A stretch of 64,000 nucleotides of DNA from Chlorocebus sabaeus (GCF_047675955.1 NC_132926.1:11966826-12030825); one strand, 5' to 3'; shown: positions 1 through 10,340, numbered from the stretch's first letter. The notes: generated from the sequence alone by a model not told the origin. Numbers and translations are program-made.

Positions 1-265
1 TTCCAATGTTATCTTTTAGAATTTTTATAGTTTCAGGTCTTAGATTGAAGCCCTTGATTCATCTTGAGTTGATTTTTGTATAAGGTGAGAGATGAGGATC
101 CAGTTTCATTCTCCTACATGTGGCTTGCCAATTATCCCAGCACCATTTCTTGAATGAGGTGTCCTTTCCCCACTATATGTTTTTGTTTGCTTTGTCAAAG
201 ATCAGTTTGCTGTAAGTGTTTGGGTTTATTTCTGGGTTCTCTATTCTGTTCCATTGGTCTATGTG
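1..265 (-). mobile_element. L1 LINE fragment, ORF2 3' region (antisense)
   Basis: The plus strand reads as the reverse complement of L1 ORF2 (for example 'gattcatcttgagttgattttt' region and the 'ccagcaccatttcttgaa' stretch). It continues across the inserted AluY at 266-587 into 588-1190. Its similarity to L1P consensus suggests a primate-age L1. It has no intact frame and is inactive. Confidence 0.88.
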
Positions 266-587
266 CCTTTTTGTTTGTTTGTTTGTTTTGTTTTGTTTTG
301 TTTTTTTAGATGGAGTCTCGCTCTGTCACCCAGGCTGGAGTACAGTGGCTCAATCTTGGCTCACTGAAAGCTCCACCTCCCAGGTTCACACCATTCTCCT
401 GCCTCACCCTCCTGAGTAGCTGGGACTACAGGCGTCCACCACCATGCCCGGCTAATTTTTTGTATTTTCAGTAGAGACAAGGTTTCACCGTGTTAGCCAG
501 GATGGTCTCGATCTCCTGACCTCGTGATCCACCCGCCTTGGCCTCCCAAAGTGCTGGGATTACAGGCGTAAGCCACTGCGCCCAGCC
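266..587 (-). mobile_element. AluY-like SINE, inserted in L1
   Basis: This is a full-length antisense Alu. It begins on the plus strand with a (TTTG)/(TTTTG) tail followed by the typical 3' end, and finishes with the reverse complement of the Alu 5' end. The 'atcacgaggtcaggagatcg' form and the right-arm 'ggagctt' form point to AluY. A short target duplication CTATGTG lies at about 259-265 and 588-594. The surrounding L1 ORF2 sequence is continuous once the Alu is removed. Confidence 0.9.
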
Positions 588-1190
588 CTATGTGACTATT
601 TTTATACCAGTACCATGCTGTTTGGGTGATTATGGCCTTATAGTATAGTTTGAAATCAGGTAATGTGATGCCTCCAGATTTGTTCTTTTTGCTTAGTCTT
701 ACTCTGACTATGTGGGCTTTTTTTTGGTTCCATATGAATTTTAAGACTGTTTTTTTCTCATTCTGTGAAGAATGATGGTAGTATTTTGTGGGAATTGCAT
801 TGAATTTGTAGATTGTTTTTGGTAGTATTGTCATTTTCACAATATTGCATCTACCCATCCATGAGCATTGGATGTGTTTCCATTTGTTTGTGTCATCTAT
901 GATTTCTTTCAGCAGTGTTTTGTAGTTTTCCTTGTAGAGGTCTTTCATCTCCTTGGTTAGGTATATTCCTAAGTATTGTATTGTATTGTATTGTATTGTA
1001 TTGTATTGTATTGTATTGTATTGTATTGTACTGTATTGTATTGTATTGTATTTGCAGCTGTTGTAAAAGGGGTTGAGTTCTTGATTTGATTCTCAGCTTG
1101 GTCACTGTTGGTGGATAGAAGAGCTACTGATTTGTGTACATTAATTTCGTATTCAAAACTTTACTGAATTCTTTGATCAGTTCTAGGAGC
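588..1190 (-). mobile_element. L1 LINE ORF2 fragment (antisense), continued
   Basis: The minus strand encodes a broken ORF2 C-terminal stretch: MKDLYKENYKTLLKEI at its start, then KFIWNQKKA and GGITLPDFKLYYKA, all hallmarks of L1 ORF2p beyond the reverse transcriptase core. A pentanucleotide array (974-1052) has expanded inside it. Homology ends near 1190, where ORF1-like sequence begins. Confidence 0.9.
974..1052. repeat. (TATTG)n pentanucleotide microsatellite
   Basis: There are about 15 tandem TATTG units with one interrupting C. The array grew inside L1 ORF2 from a 'aagtatt'-like seed. On the minus strand it reads as a repeating QYNTI peptide, which has no function. Confidence 0.97.
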
Positions 1191-1900
1191 TGATCAAATG
1201 TCTCCATTCACTTCTCGTATCATTTTTTTTATTTCCTTAAGTTGTACTTTGCCTTTCACTGGTGCCTTCCTGATTAGCTTAATAACTAACTTTCTGAATT
1301 CTTTTTCAGGTAATACAGGGATTTCTTCTTGGTTTGGATCCATTGCTGGTGACCTAGTGTGATTTTTTGGGGGTGTCAAAGAACCCTGTTTTGTCATATT
1401 ACTAGAGTTGGTTTTCTGGTTCCTCCTCATTTGTGTAGTCTCTGTCAGATGGAAGGCCTAGGGCTCAAGGCTGTTGTTCAGATTCTTTTGTCCCATGGGG
1501 TGTTCCCTTGATGTATTACTCTCCTCCTTTTTTCTAGGGATGTGGCTTCCTGAGAGCCAAGCTGTGGTGATTGTTATCTCTCTTTTGGATCTAGCCCCCC
1601 AGGATGTCTACCAGGCTCCAGGCTGATACTGAGGGTTGTCTGCTCAGAGTCCTGTGATGTAAACTATCTGTGGGTCTCTCAGCCACGGATACCAGCATGG
1701 TATTTGGGGTGTCTCCCAGGTCCTGCAGGAGCAATCCACTTCCTTCAGAGGGTCTGTGGGTTCTCTCGGCTCTCCTAATTTATTCCTGCAGTCGTTCTGC
1801 CCCTCCAGGGCCTCTCCGTACTCTCCCTGACATGTGGTGGTGGTGGCGGTGGCCCCTGCAGTTTTGCTGCCCTGTCTTCAGCTCTCAGCTTCAGTGTCTT
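1191..1900 (-). mobile_element. L1 LINE ORF1 N-terminus and 5'UTR (antisense)
   Basis: A minus-strand frame at 1194-1430 starts MRRNQKTNSSNM and contains KQGSLTPPK and SPAMDPNQEE, which match the ORF1p N-terminal region of older L1 families. Sequence beyond 1430 looks like the matching 5'UTR. The join to ORF2 at about 1190 lacks most of ORF1 and ORF2. This is therefore either one internally deleted L1 or two abutting L1 pieces. The 5'UTR boundary near 1900 is approximate. Confidence 0.65.
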
Positions 1901-2153
1901 TTTAAAATACCTATTTATATTTTTTTATTTCTACTTGAGTCAGTTTTTGTAGTTTGTGTCTTTCTAAGAATTTTTCCGTTTCATTTGTAATTTAATTTGT
2001 TGGCATATCATTGGTTCCTTGTATTCCCCTATACTTTTTATGTCTATGAGGTTGGTAGTAATGTTCTCTCATTCTTTCCTGATTACGGTAATTCAAGTAT
2101 TCTTTTTTTTTTCTTGGTCAGTTTAGCTAAAAGCTTGTCACTTTTGCTCATCT
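1901..2153 (-). mobile_element. Older L1M fragment, ORF2 (antisense), segment 1
   Basis: The text 'gttggcatatcattggttcc' to 'agtttagctaaaagcttgtc' matches the L1M ORF2 antisense strand. The same element resumes after each insertion at 2568, 3376 and 3908, so it is the oldest layer of this stack. Confidence 0.8.
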
Positions 2154-2164
2154 TTTGAAAGAAC

Positions 2165-2445
2165 CAGCTGGGTGTGGTGGCTCAGCATTTTGGGAGGCTG
2201 AGGCAGGAGGATCGCTTGAGCCCAGGAATTTGAGACCAGCCTGGGCAACATAGGGAAAGCTCATCTCTACAAAAATTAAAAACATTAGCTGGACATGATG
2301 GTGCACTCCTGTGGTTCCAGTTACTCGAGAGTCTGAGGTAGGAGGATCACTTAAGTCCAGGAGGTCGAGGCTGCAGTGAGCTGTGATTGCACCACTGCAC
2401 TCCAGCCTGAGTAACAGAGCTAGACCTTTTGAATGAATGAATGAA

Positions 2446-2517
<72 letters not shown>

Positions 2518-2567
2518 GAGAAAGAAAGAGAAAGAAAGAAAGAAAGAGAAAGAAAGAAAGAAAGAAC
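2165..2567 (+). mobile_element. AluJ-like SINE with long GAAA tail
   Basis: This is a diverged sense Alu body (to about 2430) with a small deletion near its 5' end and a CCAGGAGGTCGAGGCTGCAGTG-type right arm typical of AluJ. It is followed by a GAAT/GAAA tail. The flanking duplication 'gaaagaacca' occurs at about 2157 and at 2562-2570. Confidence 0.85.
2431..2567. repeat. (GAAA)n polypurine tract in Alu tail
   Basis: An almost pure purine run of GAAA units over about 125 bases follows four GAAT units. It grew from the Alu poly(A) tail. Such mirror-symmetric polypurine tracts can form triplex DNA and are often length-variable. Confidence 0.95.
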
Positions 2568-2735
2568 CATTTTTTGGTTTCAGTGACATTCTCTATTGTT
2601 TTTCTGTCCTCAATTTCATTAATTTCCACTTTTATTATTGTCTCCCTTCTGCTTGCTTTAGGATTAGTTTGCTCCTTTTCCCCTAGTGTCTTAAGATAGA
2701 AGTCTAGGTTATTGATATGAGATGTTTTTACTTTT
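2568..2735 (-). mobile_element. L1M ORF2 fragment (antisense), segment 2
   Basis: This continues the L1M directly after the AluJ. The order of motifs ('ttggtttcagtgacattctc', then 'ctcaatttcattaatttcc') is collinear with L1M ORF2 antisense. Confidence 0.8.
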
Positions 2736-3375
2736 ATTAAAAAAATTTTACTTTAAGTTTGGGGATACATGTGCAGAATGTGCAAGTTTGTTACATAGGT
2801 ATATATGTGCTATGGTGGTTTGCTGCACCTATCAACCTGTCATCTAGGTTTTAAGCCCCGTATGCATTAGGTATTTGTCCTAATGCTCTCCCTCCACTTG
2901 CCCCCCACCCTCCGACAGGCCCTGGTGTGTGGTGTTCCCCTCCCTGTGTCCATGTGTTCTCATTGTTCAACTCCCACTTATGAGTGAGAACGTGTGGTGT
3001 TTGGTTATCTGTTTCTGTGTTAGTTTGCTGAGAATGATAGCTTCCAGCTTCATCCATGTCCCTGCAAAGGACATAAACTCATTCTCTTTTATGGCTGTAT
3101 AGTATTCCACGGTGTATATGTGCCACATTTTCTTTGTCCAGTCTATCATTGATGGGCATTTGGGTTGGTTCTAAGTCTTTGCTATTGTAAATAGTGCTGC
3201 AATAAATATACATGTGCATGTGTCTTTATAGTAGAAAGATTTGTAATCCTTTGGGTGTATACCCAGTAATGGCATTGCTGGGTCAAATAGTATTTCTGGT
3301 CCTAGATCCCTGAGGAATCGCCATACTGTCTTCCACAATGGTTGGACTAATTTACACCCCCACCAACAGTGTAAC
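2736..3375 (-). mobile_element. L1P 3' end, 5'-truncated insertion
   Basis: This is the reverse complement of a primate L1 3'UTR and ORF2 C-terminus, starting with the A/T-rich tail remnant at about 2740. The minus strand encodes TKKMWHIYTVEYYTAIKENEF, the ORF2p C-terminal signature, at 2967-3149. It is clearly younger than the L1M on both sides. Truncation falls at 'caacagtgtaa'. Confidence 0.92.
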
Positions 3376-3716
3376 GTTTTCCATTTTTAATGTAGGTACT
3401 TGGAGTTATAAATTTCCCTCTAAGCATTGCTTTAGCTATATTGCATACATTTTTATATGTTGTGTCTTAATTTTCATTCATCTTAAAGTATTTTCTCATT
3501 TATTTTGTGATTTCTTCTTCGACCAATTGGTTACTTATGGGTATGTTAATTTCCATATACTTGTGAGTTTCCAAAAGTTCTTTCTCATTTTATTCTTTGT
3601 GGCCAAAGAACAGATTGTATATAATTTCAGTCCTTTTAAATTATTGAAGCTTGTTTTGTGGCCTAGCATATGGTCTATTCTACAGAATGTTTGATGTGTG
3701 CTTAAGAAGAATATGT
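3376..3716 (-). mobile_element. L1M ORF2 fragment (antisense), segment 3
   Basis: The L1M resumes after the L1P insertion: 'gagttataaatttccctcta', then 'gcctagcatatggtctattc'. It ends at the target site of the FLAM monomer. Confidence 0.85.
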
Positions 3717-3717
3717 G

Positions 3718-3907
3718 GGCCAGGCATGTGGCTTGTGCCTATAATTCCAGCACTTTGGGAAGCTGAGGCCCATGGATCACCTGAGTCTGGGAGGATGAGG
3801 CTGCAGTGAGCCATGATCACACCACAGAACTCCAGTCTGGGCAACAGAGTAAGATCCTGTCTCAGAAAAAAGAAGAAGAAGGAGAAGGAGAAGGAGAAGG
3901 AGAAGGA
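3718..3907 (+). mobile_element. FLAM (free left Alu monomer) with GGAGAA tail
   Basis: This is a single Alu-like monomer of about 150 bp. The left-arm start joins directly to 'gaggctgcagtgagccatga' and the 'ctgggcaacagag' end, which is the FLAM layout and not a deleted dimer. The tail has become (GAAGGA)n. The target duplication 'gaagaatatgt' is at about 3706-3716 and 3907-3917. Confidence 0.82.
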
Positions 3908-4295
3908 GAAGAATATGTATGCTTCTGTTGTTGGGTGGATTATTCTATAGATATCCATTAGGCCTAGTTGGTGTATTCCTCTGTTAAAATATTCCATTTT
4001 CTTGTTGATCTTATGTCTAGTTGTTCTAACCATTATTGAAAGTGAGGTATCGAAGTTTCTAAATATTGCTGAGCTTCCTATTTATTTATCCCTTCGACTT
4101 CATCAGTTTTTGTTTTATGTATTTTGAGATTCTATCGTTAGGAGCATATTTGTTTATAATTGTGGTATCTTCCTGATATTTTGACACTTTTATTATTATA
4201 AAATGTCCCTTTTTTATCTGTATTAACATTTTTGTTTTGAAATCCATTTTGCCTAATATTGGAATAGCTACTCCAGGTTTATCTCTTCTTTTTTT
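3908..4295 (-). mobile_element. L1M ORF2 fragment (antisense), segment 4
   Basis: Final segment of the L1M: 'gttgttgggtggattattct', then 'tctagttgttctaaccatta'. Homology stops after 'actccaggtttatctcttc' at a T tract. Confidence 0.85.
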
Positions 4296-5080
4296 AAGAA
4301 CAATATTTTTTTAACCTTCATTGAACTTTGTAGTGAGGGTAAAAATAATAGAAACATCAAATGAATACAGACTAGATAATCTATAAAAATAGCTAGTTAT
4401 TTATGTTTACACAGAAGTCTGTCACACAGATTTCAGAATTATATAGCTTAAAGAATTCTAATTATATAAAAACATTCTTAATTCTGAAACATTTCCAACT
4501 TCCTACTCATTAATATTTCATAGTTTTACCAGGTAAAGTTTAATATCTTTTCATATGATCATCAGGAAGTTTTGTAAACTTCTAACCTACATTCTTAATT
4601 CTTAGTCTATGTAAGACAGAGTACAAAAACCAGTTCTCCTGGGCATCAGGTATCTCCTGACTTATAAGTAAGGGTCTCTGGCAGGATGCAAACATTTTAG
4701 GTGAAGGTCACTTCTTGGAATTTGCTTCAGGTTTAGGTACACTCCTCTAGTCCTGTATTACATTTAATGCCAATCTCCTTGTTTCACCTTGCTCTTTATA
4801 ACGTGGAAGAAGCTCCCTGTATGCATACCAAAATTTAATTTGTCCCTTCTGCCCACCTTTTCTGAGTTAATTATACTCACTTCCTCGAGTCAACCATGAA
4901 AACAAACGCACTTCTTGCAGAATTTTAAAATTTTGGGTGTGGTGAGAAAGAAATTACCTTCTAAAACGACAGGATGTTTCCCTCTTTTTGCAAAGCATGA
5001 ATTTTTCTTCTAGGAATAAAGCTTGCTTTCCTGTGAATGGATTGAAATCTGGAGCTAGCCAACCTTCCTGAGCAGCTGTA
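4296..5080 (-). other. Unassigned 3'UTR-like block, possible processed pseudogene
   Basis: Read on the minus strand this block ends in an A-rich stretch (near 4286-4320) after AT-rich, UTR-like sequence. Upstream of that is a short open stretch containing KFWYAYRELLPRYKEQGE (about 4770-4860) interrupted by stops. The layout fits a 5'-truncated processed pseudogene inserted beside the MLT1 LTR. I do not recognise a parent gene and see no clear target duplication. It could equally be an unrecognised repeat. Confidence 0.3.
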
Positions 5081-5637
5081 GTAGTTTTCTAAGCTGTGTA
5101 ACAACTAACATACCTTTATTATGTGACGGTTTCTGTGGATCAGAAGAATGGGCACGGTTCAGCTGTGTCCTTTTCCCCAGGTCTCACAAGACTGCAATCA
5201 AGGTGTTAGCTGGTCTGTATTTTATTTTTCAGGCTTAACTTGGGGAGAATCTAGTTCCAGGCTTACTCAGGATGCTGGCAGAATTCATTTCCTGGGTCTG
5301 TAGAACCAAGGACGTCTGTTTCTTGCTGGCTGTTTGTTGGATGCCAATCTCAGCACCTGGGCTTCCCACAGCTCCTTGCCATGTGGAAGTCTTCATCATG
5401 GCTACGTACTTTGTCAAGTCAGCAAGGAGAATCTCTAGCATGAATCTTCCAGCATAAAGGATCCACGTGATGCACTGTAATCACAGGAGTAACGTCCACC
5501 ACCTCTGCCATATTCCGCTGGTTAGAAGCAAGTCACAGATCTCATCTACCTTCAAGTGCAGGTTATTACATAAAGGTGTAAATACCAGAAGAAAGAGCTT
5601 ATTGGCAATTAATTTAGGATCTGTCCACTACTCGTGT
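5081..5637 (-). mobile_element. MLT1 (ERVL-MaLR) LTR
   Basis: Read on the minus strand, this begins near 'gtagtggacagatcc' and carries 'gacttgcttctaaccagcgg', 'cacatggcaaggagctgtgg' and 'acaccttgattgcagtcttg'. It ends with 'gatccacagaaaccgtcaca' and '...gaaaactactaca', in the order of an MLT1 LTR. An AATAAA-like signal precedes the end. Reading frames on either strand here come from the LTR. Confidence 0.82.
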
Positions 5638-5829
5638 TGGAGTACTCCTCAACAGATATACCCCAAAGTTACTTTTGGATTTTCTAAAAGGGAAACTGGA
5701 ACCAGGAATGTGGTACCCCTGCTAAATGACGCCTGGAAGTGCACCTGTTTTCTTTGGTGGGATGGTGGCTGCAATATGTGAAAACTTCCTTTCCCCATCC
5801 TTCAGCACTAAACCAGCACATTGGAAGAC
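5638..5829. other. Unassigned unique sequence
   Basis: I see no gene or recognisable repeat here. The stretch joins the MLT1 LTR to the repeat-free block that follows. Confidence 0.5.
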
Positions 5830-6980
5830 GTGAAAAAGACCATTACATTGAAATATAGGCCACTTCCCTAATAAGGCAACTTTCCTTTAAAGTTAAATTG
5901 AGAAACTAAGTGACTGGATGATATCCTTTTAATGGCTGCTGAGCGTAAATGCTTTTTGAGAGCAAATGCTCCTTCAGGAAAGATCATTTCTAATGTTCTT
6001 TCAAATTGTCAATTTGGAGGGTGAAGAGGAATGTGATTAGAAGACCAAACTAAGAATTTTGAGACCAGCAAAAATGTTGACTTCACGGACGTATAATTTA
6101 AACTGCCAAAGTGCTAGCACATTTTTGATGCAAAATATACTTAATCAGTAATAATCCTGTTCCTCAAGAAGGCTTCTAATTTGTTTTATTGCCTTTTTAG
6201 ATGTGTCCCCTTTCATTTTCTAAAATATAATCATAGTTCAGCGACTCCATCTGTGAACGATCCGGCGATGAATTCTGGGTGGTAATGATGTACAACGAGT
6301 GAATAACAATTCCTTAATCACGCTGTTTCCTCTGTTGTCGCCTCATTTGAATTCCTGGTTTTCAGAAAATTCAATTATATTTGCAATTTCATCAAGAAAT
6401 TACTCAGATAAATAACTGACAGAGTAACAGTTCACTTCTTCGTCAGGGTAAAGGCAGAGGGAGCGGGGTGGGGAGAGAAGAGGCGAAAGACAGATTTGAT
6501 TAAAAGTGTCGTAAAGAAGTTTTGCTTTCCTGAGAGGCAAAGAAGGGTGACAATTTTACAGCCACGGATGTCAGCTCAGCCTGAAGATGGGAAGTGACAG
6601 GGCCCCTAAATGAAACTTCCTCATCCATCAGAGCTGGCCTAACATCCCTCTCTGGAGCTATCACCAGCTTGTGTTGACATTTATGAGGCCCCAGCCCGCA
6701 TTCCAGGCAGAAATTTATGATGGGCGATCAGAGGTGCCCATGGCTACCTTCATCATCTGAGTTTCATATTGGATTCTGCAGCCATGCACACTAGGCGCTT
6801 TCCGGTTGCTAAAGAGAGACCTTATCTTGACTTCAATCTTGCCAATAAAGATTCTCTGAATTTTCGAAGAAGGAGATTAATCATCTTCCTCAACTAACAT
6901 CTGTTGGCATTCTGTCTCCATTGGGTGATCCAGCCCATTACCCAACCACTGTCAGACGTGATGCAAGCATCACACAGTGC
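5830..6980. promoter_or_regulatory. Repeat-free block, candidate conserved noncoding element
   Basis: No transposon is recognisable over 1.15 kb. CpG dinucleotides are retained (for example 6258-6266, 6300s, 6800, 6860) in otherwise AT-rich DNA. Homeodomain-type cores recur, such as 'agattaatcatc' at about 6872 and 'gattaaaag' at about 6498. A GATA-type 'accttatctt' lies at about 6822. These features are typical of developmental enhancers. Function is inference only. Confidence 0.35.
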
Positions 6981-7376
6981 GTCTCTAATCCACACTGAAA
7001 GCCTGAATTTGTTCTGTTCTCAGTACCCAGTGCCACTAACCACGTTTCCCTCTGCGTCTTTCCATGGGAAGCAGGCCTGAGGAATGGAGATGGAGTCACA
7101 GGGGTGTCCATGGATTGGAGTGATATCGGCAGGACTTTTGAGGATGGCCTTGCAGACAGTTACCACTCCATGACAATAGCCACCAGCCCAGGCCTGCGCA
7201 GGGCAGCTCCTGGGATAGAGAGGGTCTGCTGCATGCTCCATGCTCTTACCTCTGGAAGCAGATGTAATCATCCAATTATAACATTCTTTTTTTCAATGAA
7301 TATTAGCTGATGTCCTTCCAGATGAGGCATGCCCAGGCACGGACACCCAGGGCAGCAAAGCTTGCATCCTCCCGCT

Positions 7377-7379
<3 letters not shown>
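6981..7379. other. Unassigned unique sequence
   Basis: No recognisable repeat or exon is seen. Several short frames exist on both strands without coding character. Confidence 0.5.

Positions 7380-7413
<34 letters not shown>
7380..7413. repeat. (CA)17 dinucleotide microsatellite
   Basis: This is a pure AC run of 34 bases, long enough to be polymorphic. It can adopt left-handed Z-DNA. Confidence 0.98.
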
Positions 7414-7415
<2 letters not shown>

Positions 7416-8177
7416 GACAATGCAGGGGAAGCTGAAGCAACTGTCTGGAAAGCATATAGTATGTACAAGGTTGTCTACTCCAGCTGATGCTCCCTATCAG
7501 AAATACATTTCTCACTACCAATTAGTTTGCAGAAACTATTTAATTAGGTATTTTTTTTTAAGTTCAGGTTTCTGGGAAATGAGTGGTGTCAATGCCCTTT
7601 AGCCAAACACCAGGAACACACCTGCAGGTGAACAGAACTGAGTTAATTGACTCATTGCAGCAAGGAGACTGTGCACTGTGGGGAACAGTGAGGGATTTTT
7701 GTGACAGGGTGTTAGGAAGAACTTATAAAAGGATGGGGGCTTGTGTTAGGTGACTTGTGAGGGTTAAATTGGATGCCATCAGGCAGTAGTACTCATTCTA
7801 TAATTGGGTACCTGTAATCTTATCTATAAACTAGAAGGACTAGTGCAGTGCCAAAATTGTAAACAATGGTAAACAGTTACTCCCATTAGCCAAAAAAGCG
7901 GGGTGTCTGGTCGTTTTTGTGGTTTAGACAATGTTCTTGTTTTGTCTGCGTTTAGACATGACTATGAAGTGCTCTCGATTTTGTCTTGCTCCAACACAGT
8001 CAGATTAGCCTTTTCTGATGTCAATGTTCTGTGAAATTGTTCAACAGGAGACTAGCTGTGAGGACCAGGCCAGCTCCCATCAGTTGGGGTTGCTTGCCTC
8101 TTTCTCAGTGACAAACTTTTTCAAGGTCATGATCCCCTTCTTCATGTCCATGCTCTCGGTAATCACACACACTCCTC
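7414..8177. other. Unassigned; middle part resembles a degraded LTR
   Basis: Sequence from about 7620 to 8010 ('gaagaacttataaaaggatg', 'gtagtactcattctataatt', 'tttagacaatgttcttgttt') reads like an old LTR, but I cannot name the family. The remainder shows nothing recognisable. Confidence 0.3.
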
Positions 8178-8725
8178 TAAATATTAAGCACCTTCTCTAT
8201 GGCAAGTGTCAGGTGATGGGACTGGAGCGCTGAACGTGTCAGCCACAGTCCCACCCTCTCGAAGCCCCTGGCCTTGCAGGGGACATCATCACAGTGGGGT
8301 GTGGTGAGCGCTCAGCTTGCGATCCGCAGGATGTTATCAGCCTCAAAACGGAAGGGATCCTGCATGGCCAGGGGAGACGTCCTGCAAAAGCCCAGCCTTC
8401 AAGGAGATTTAAAAACAGAAGTTGGCCAGAGAAAGAGAAGGGGGAGACTGTTTCTGGGGATCGGGGCGGAGGTGGTCAGAGCAACTGGGTCAGATCTTTA
8501 ATTCTTGAGATCTGAGAGCTACAACGGGTTTACAGGGGCAGGAATGAGGGATGAGGGTGGACAGCAGGCAGGAGCTAGAACACAGGAGGCTTTGCAAGCC
8601 CTTCAGAGGAGTCTGGGTGGAATTTAGCCTATGGTGAGTAATAGGGAGCCACGGAAGGGTTTTCAGCTAGGGAATGCGGTGGTCTGATTTACGTTTTATA
8701 CAAGATAAACCTACAGAGTGACTGT
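8178..8725 (-). mobile_element. L2 LINE 3' end (antisense)
   Basis: This opens with 'attaagcaccttctctatgg', the diverged reverse complement of the L2 3' terminus. It runs to 'ggtctgatttacgttttata', an L2 stretch several hundred bases further in. Old, noncoding. Confidence 0.7.
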
Positions 8726-9495
8726 GAGAAAGGAAGACAGACAGGATTGGGTGGCTGGACTGAATATCTTGATTTGTGAGTAGATGCTGGGTCCAACCCG
8801 CAGACTCTGGCTGAGTGACAGATGAAAAAATGTACACAGACACAGGTTTTTCACCTGGCTGCACAGCTAGGGGATCCGGCCGCTCACAGGCACCGAGGAG
8901 GGTGCTGTCAAGAGTCAGCAGGTGGAGCCCGGACAAGCTGGTGCTGTGGGCATGTATTCGGTACAGATTTAATGACAAAGGCTTTGAGTCAACACACTTG
9001 TGGGTAATTAATATGGTGGCGGGTGTGGGGGGGGGGGACCGGCGGGGGGACCTTTCCCCTAAGAAAGCAGTCCTGCTCTCTTGGACGATTAAAGGCCAGG
9101 TTTCAAGGCCTAAGTAAACTAACTTATCTAGATCAATTTCCTCACACTTCGTTGTTATCTACTCTGAGAAAATTCAGCTGCCTTCAGCCAAATCCTTTCC
9201 CAAAACTTTTGCAGAACCTCCTGGCCTTCCACGAAGGTTTGAGTCTTTCTATAATTTTTATAATTTTTCCCACCACCCTGACTGAACTCCTACAAGTAGA
9301 GACCCCAGGCCCTATACAGCTGCTTCTAGTTGTCAAAGCAGGAGAAGGAACTGCAAAGCAGGGTGGGGCCTGAGGGTAGAGAGGAAAGGGCTGACCCGTT
9401 GCTCAGGAGCACCTGGCCATGCCGCTGCTTCCCATCCCAGTTGATGTGCACTCAGCATTTAACATACACCGCCAGCACGGTTTTAAATTCCTTAT
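8726..9495. other. Unassigned sequence with G-rich tract
   Basis: I recognise no gene. 8830-9120 may be a degraded LTR. A G-run cluster sits at 9021-9049 (see separate entry). Confidence 0.4.
9017..9049 (+). other. G-quadruplex-prone tract
   Basis: GGG at 9021-9023, eleven Gs at 9027-9037 and six Gs at 9044-9049 lie within 33 bases. Four or more G-triplets separated by short loops are available on the plus strand. Confidence 0.6.
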
Positions 9496-9690
9496 GTGGA
9501 TTATTGTATTGTATCATGATAATAGCCCTATGGAGTGGGTACTTCTTTTTTTTTAGCCCTAAGTTTTAGGTGAGGAAACTGAAGCACAGAGAGGCTGAGC
9601 AATTGGCTCACCATCCAGCTGCTAAGTGGGGCAGGAGTTCAACCCAGAGCAGCCTGATTCAGGACCTGCCTGATTTTCCTCTGGGCTCCT
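9496..9690 (-). mobile_element. MIR SINE
   Basis: 'aggtgaggaaactgaagcac' followed by 'agctgctaagtggggcagg' is the antisense MIR core. It is preceded by 'gataatagccctatggagtg'. Confidence 0.75.
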
Positions 9691-10184
9691 TGGAGCCCTG
9701 GAAGTGCCAGGCTCTGCCCTGCACGTTGTGCTCATCTGGGCCTCACAAAACTGTGTTCTCAAGGGTGTGTGGTCGGGGTGGCAATGTCAGTGCCCAAAGC
9801 ACAGTTTGGAAGTGGAGGGCTGCTTTTCAGGAGTTGGGACGAAGAGCTAGAAACTAAGCAACTATGGGGAAACTCCTCTAACTTAGCAAGTGTGCTATCT
9901 TTGAGTCCAGAGTATCCAGTATGGGGCTTGCTGGTTTTGCCCTTGAAGTTTGAGTTTAATAAATGTGTATGAATGAACAAATGGAGAATGAATGAATGAA
10001 CCAACTCACTACCTCTCTTCTAAATAGATGGCAATAGGATATTGTGCAGATGAGACAGGAGTGGGCTAGTATCTCATTTCCAAGGACACTTTCTCATGGA
10101 GGCACTGGAATTGCCACTGTGATGATGTTAACCACACAAGGAGAATTTGTTTCCTTGAATTAAGCATGAAGTAAAGTGCTGCAT
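9691..10184. other. Unassigned sequence with short GAAT run
   Basis: No gene is visible. A small (GAAT)n-like tract at about 9968-10000 follows an L2-like 'tttaataaatgtgtatgaat' end. Confidence 0.45.
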
Positions 10185-10340
10185 GTGCTTCCCAGCTGCA
10201 TAGCCCTAGATGAGTCCCTTACACTCCCCGAGCCTCAGTGTTCTCATCTGTAATATGGGAACAATTACCTTGCAGGATTGTTTTCATAATTATAGAGTGT
10301 ATTTGAAGTGTCTGTTAAGGCATGTGGTACATATGGTTGC
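10185..10340 (+). mobile_element. MIR SINE
   Basis: 'gagcctcagtgttctcatctgtaat' with 'gcaggattgttttcataatt' is the sense MIR 3' half. Confidence 0.7.

Noticed and set aside
493..948. 151-residue frame with clear protein homology
   Set aside because: It is L1 ORF2 fused by chance to antisense Alu, not a cellular gene.
5235..5781. Apparent small gene beside 5.4 kb
   Set aside because: The whole stretch to 5637 matches an antisense MLT1 LTR in motif order.
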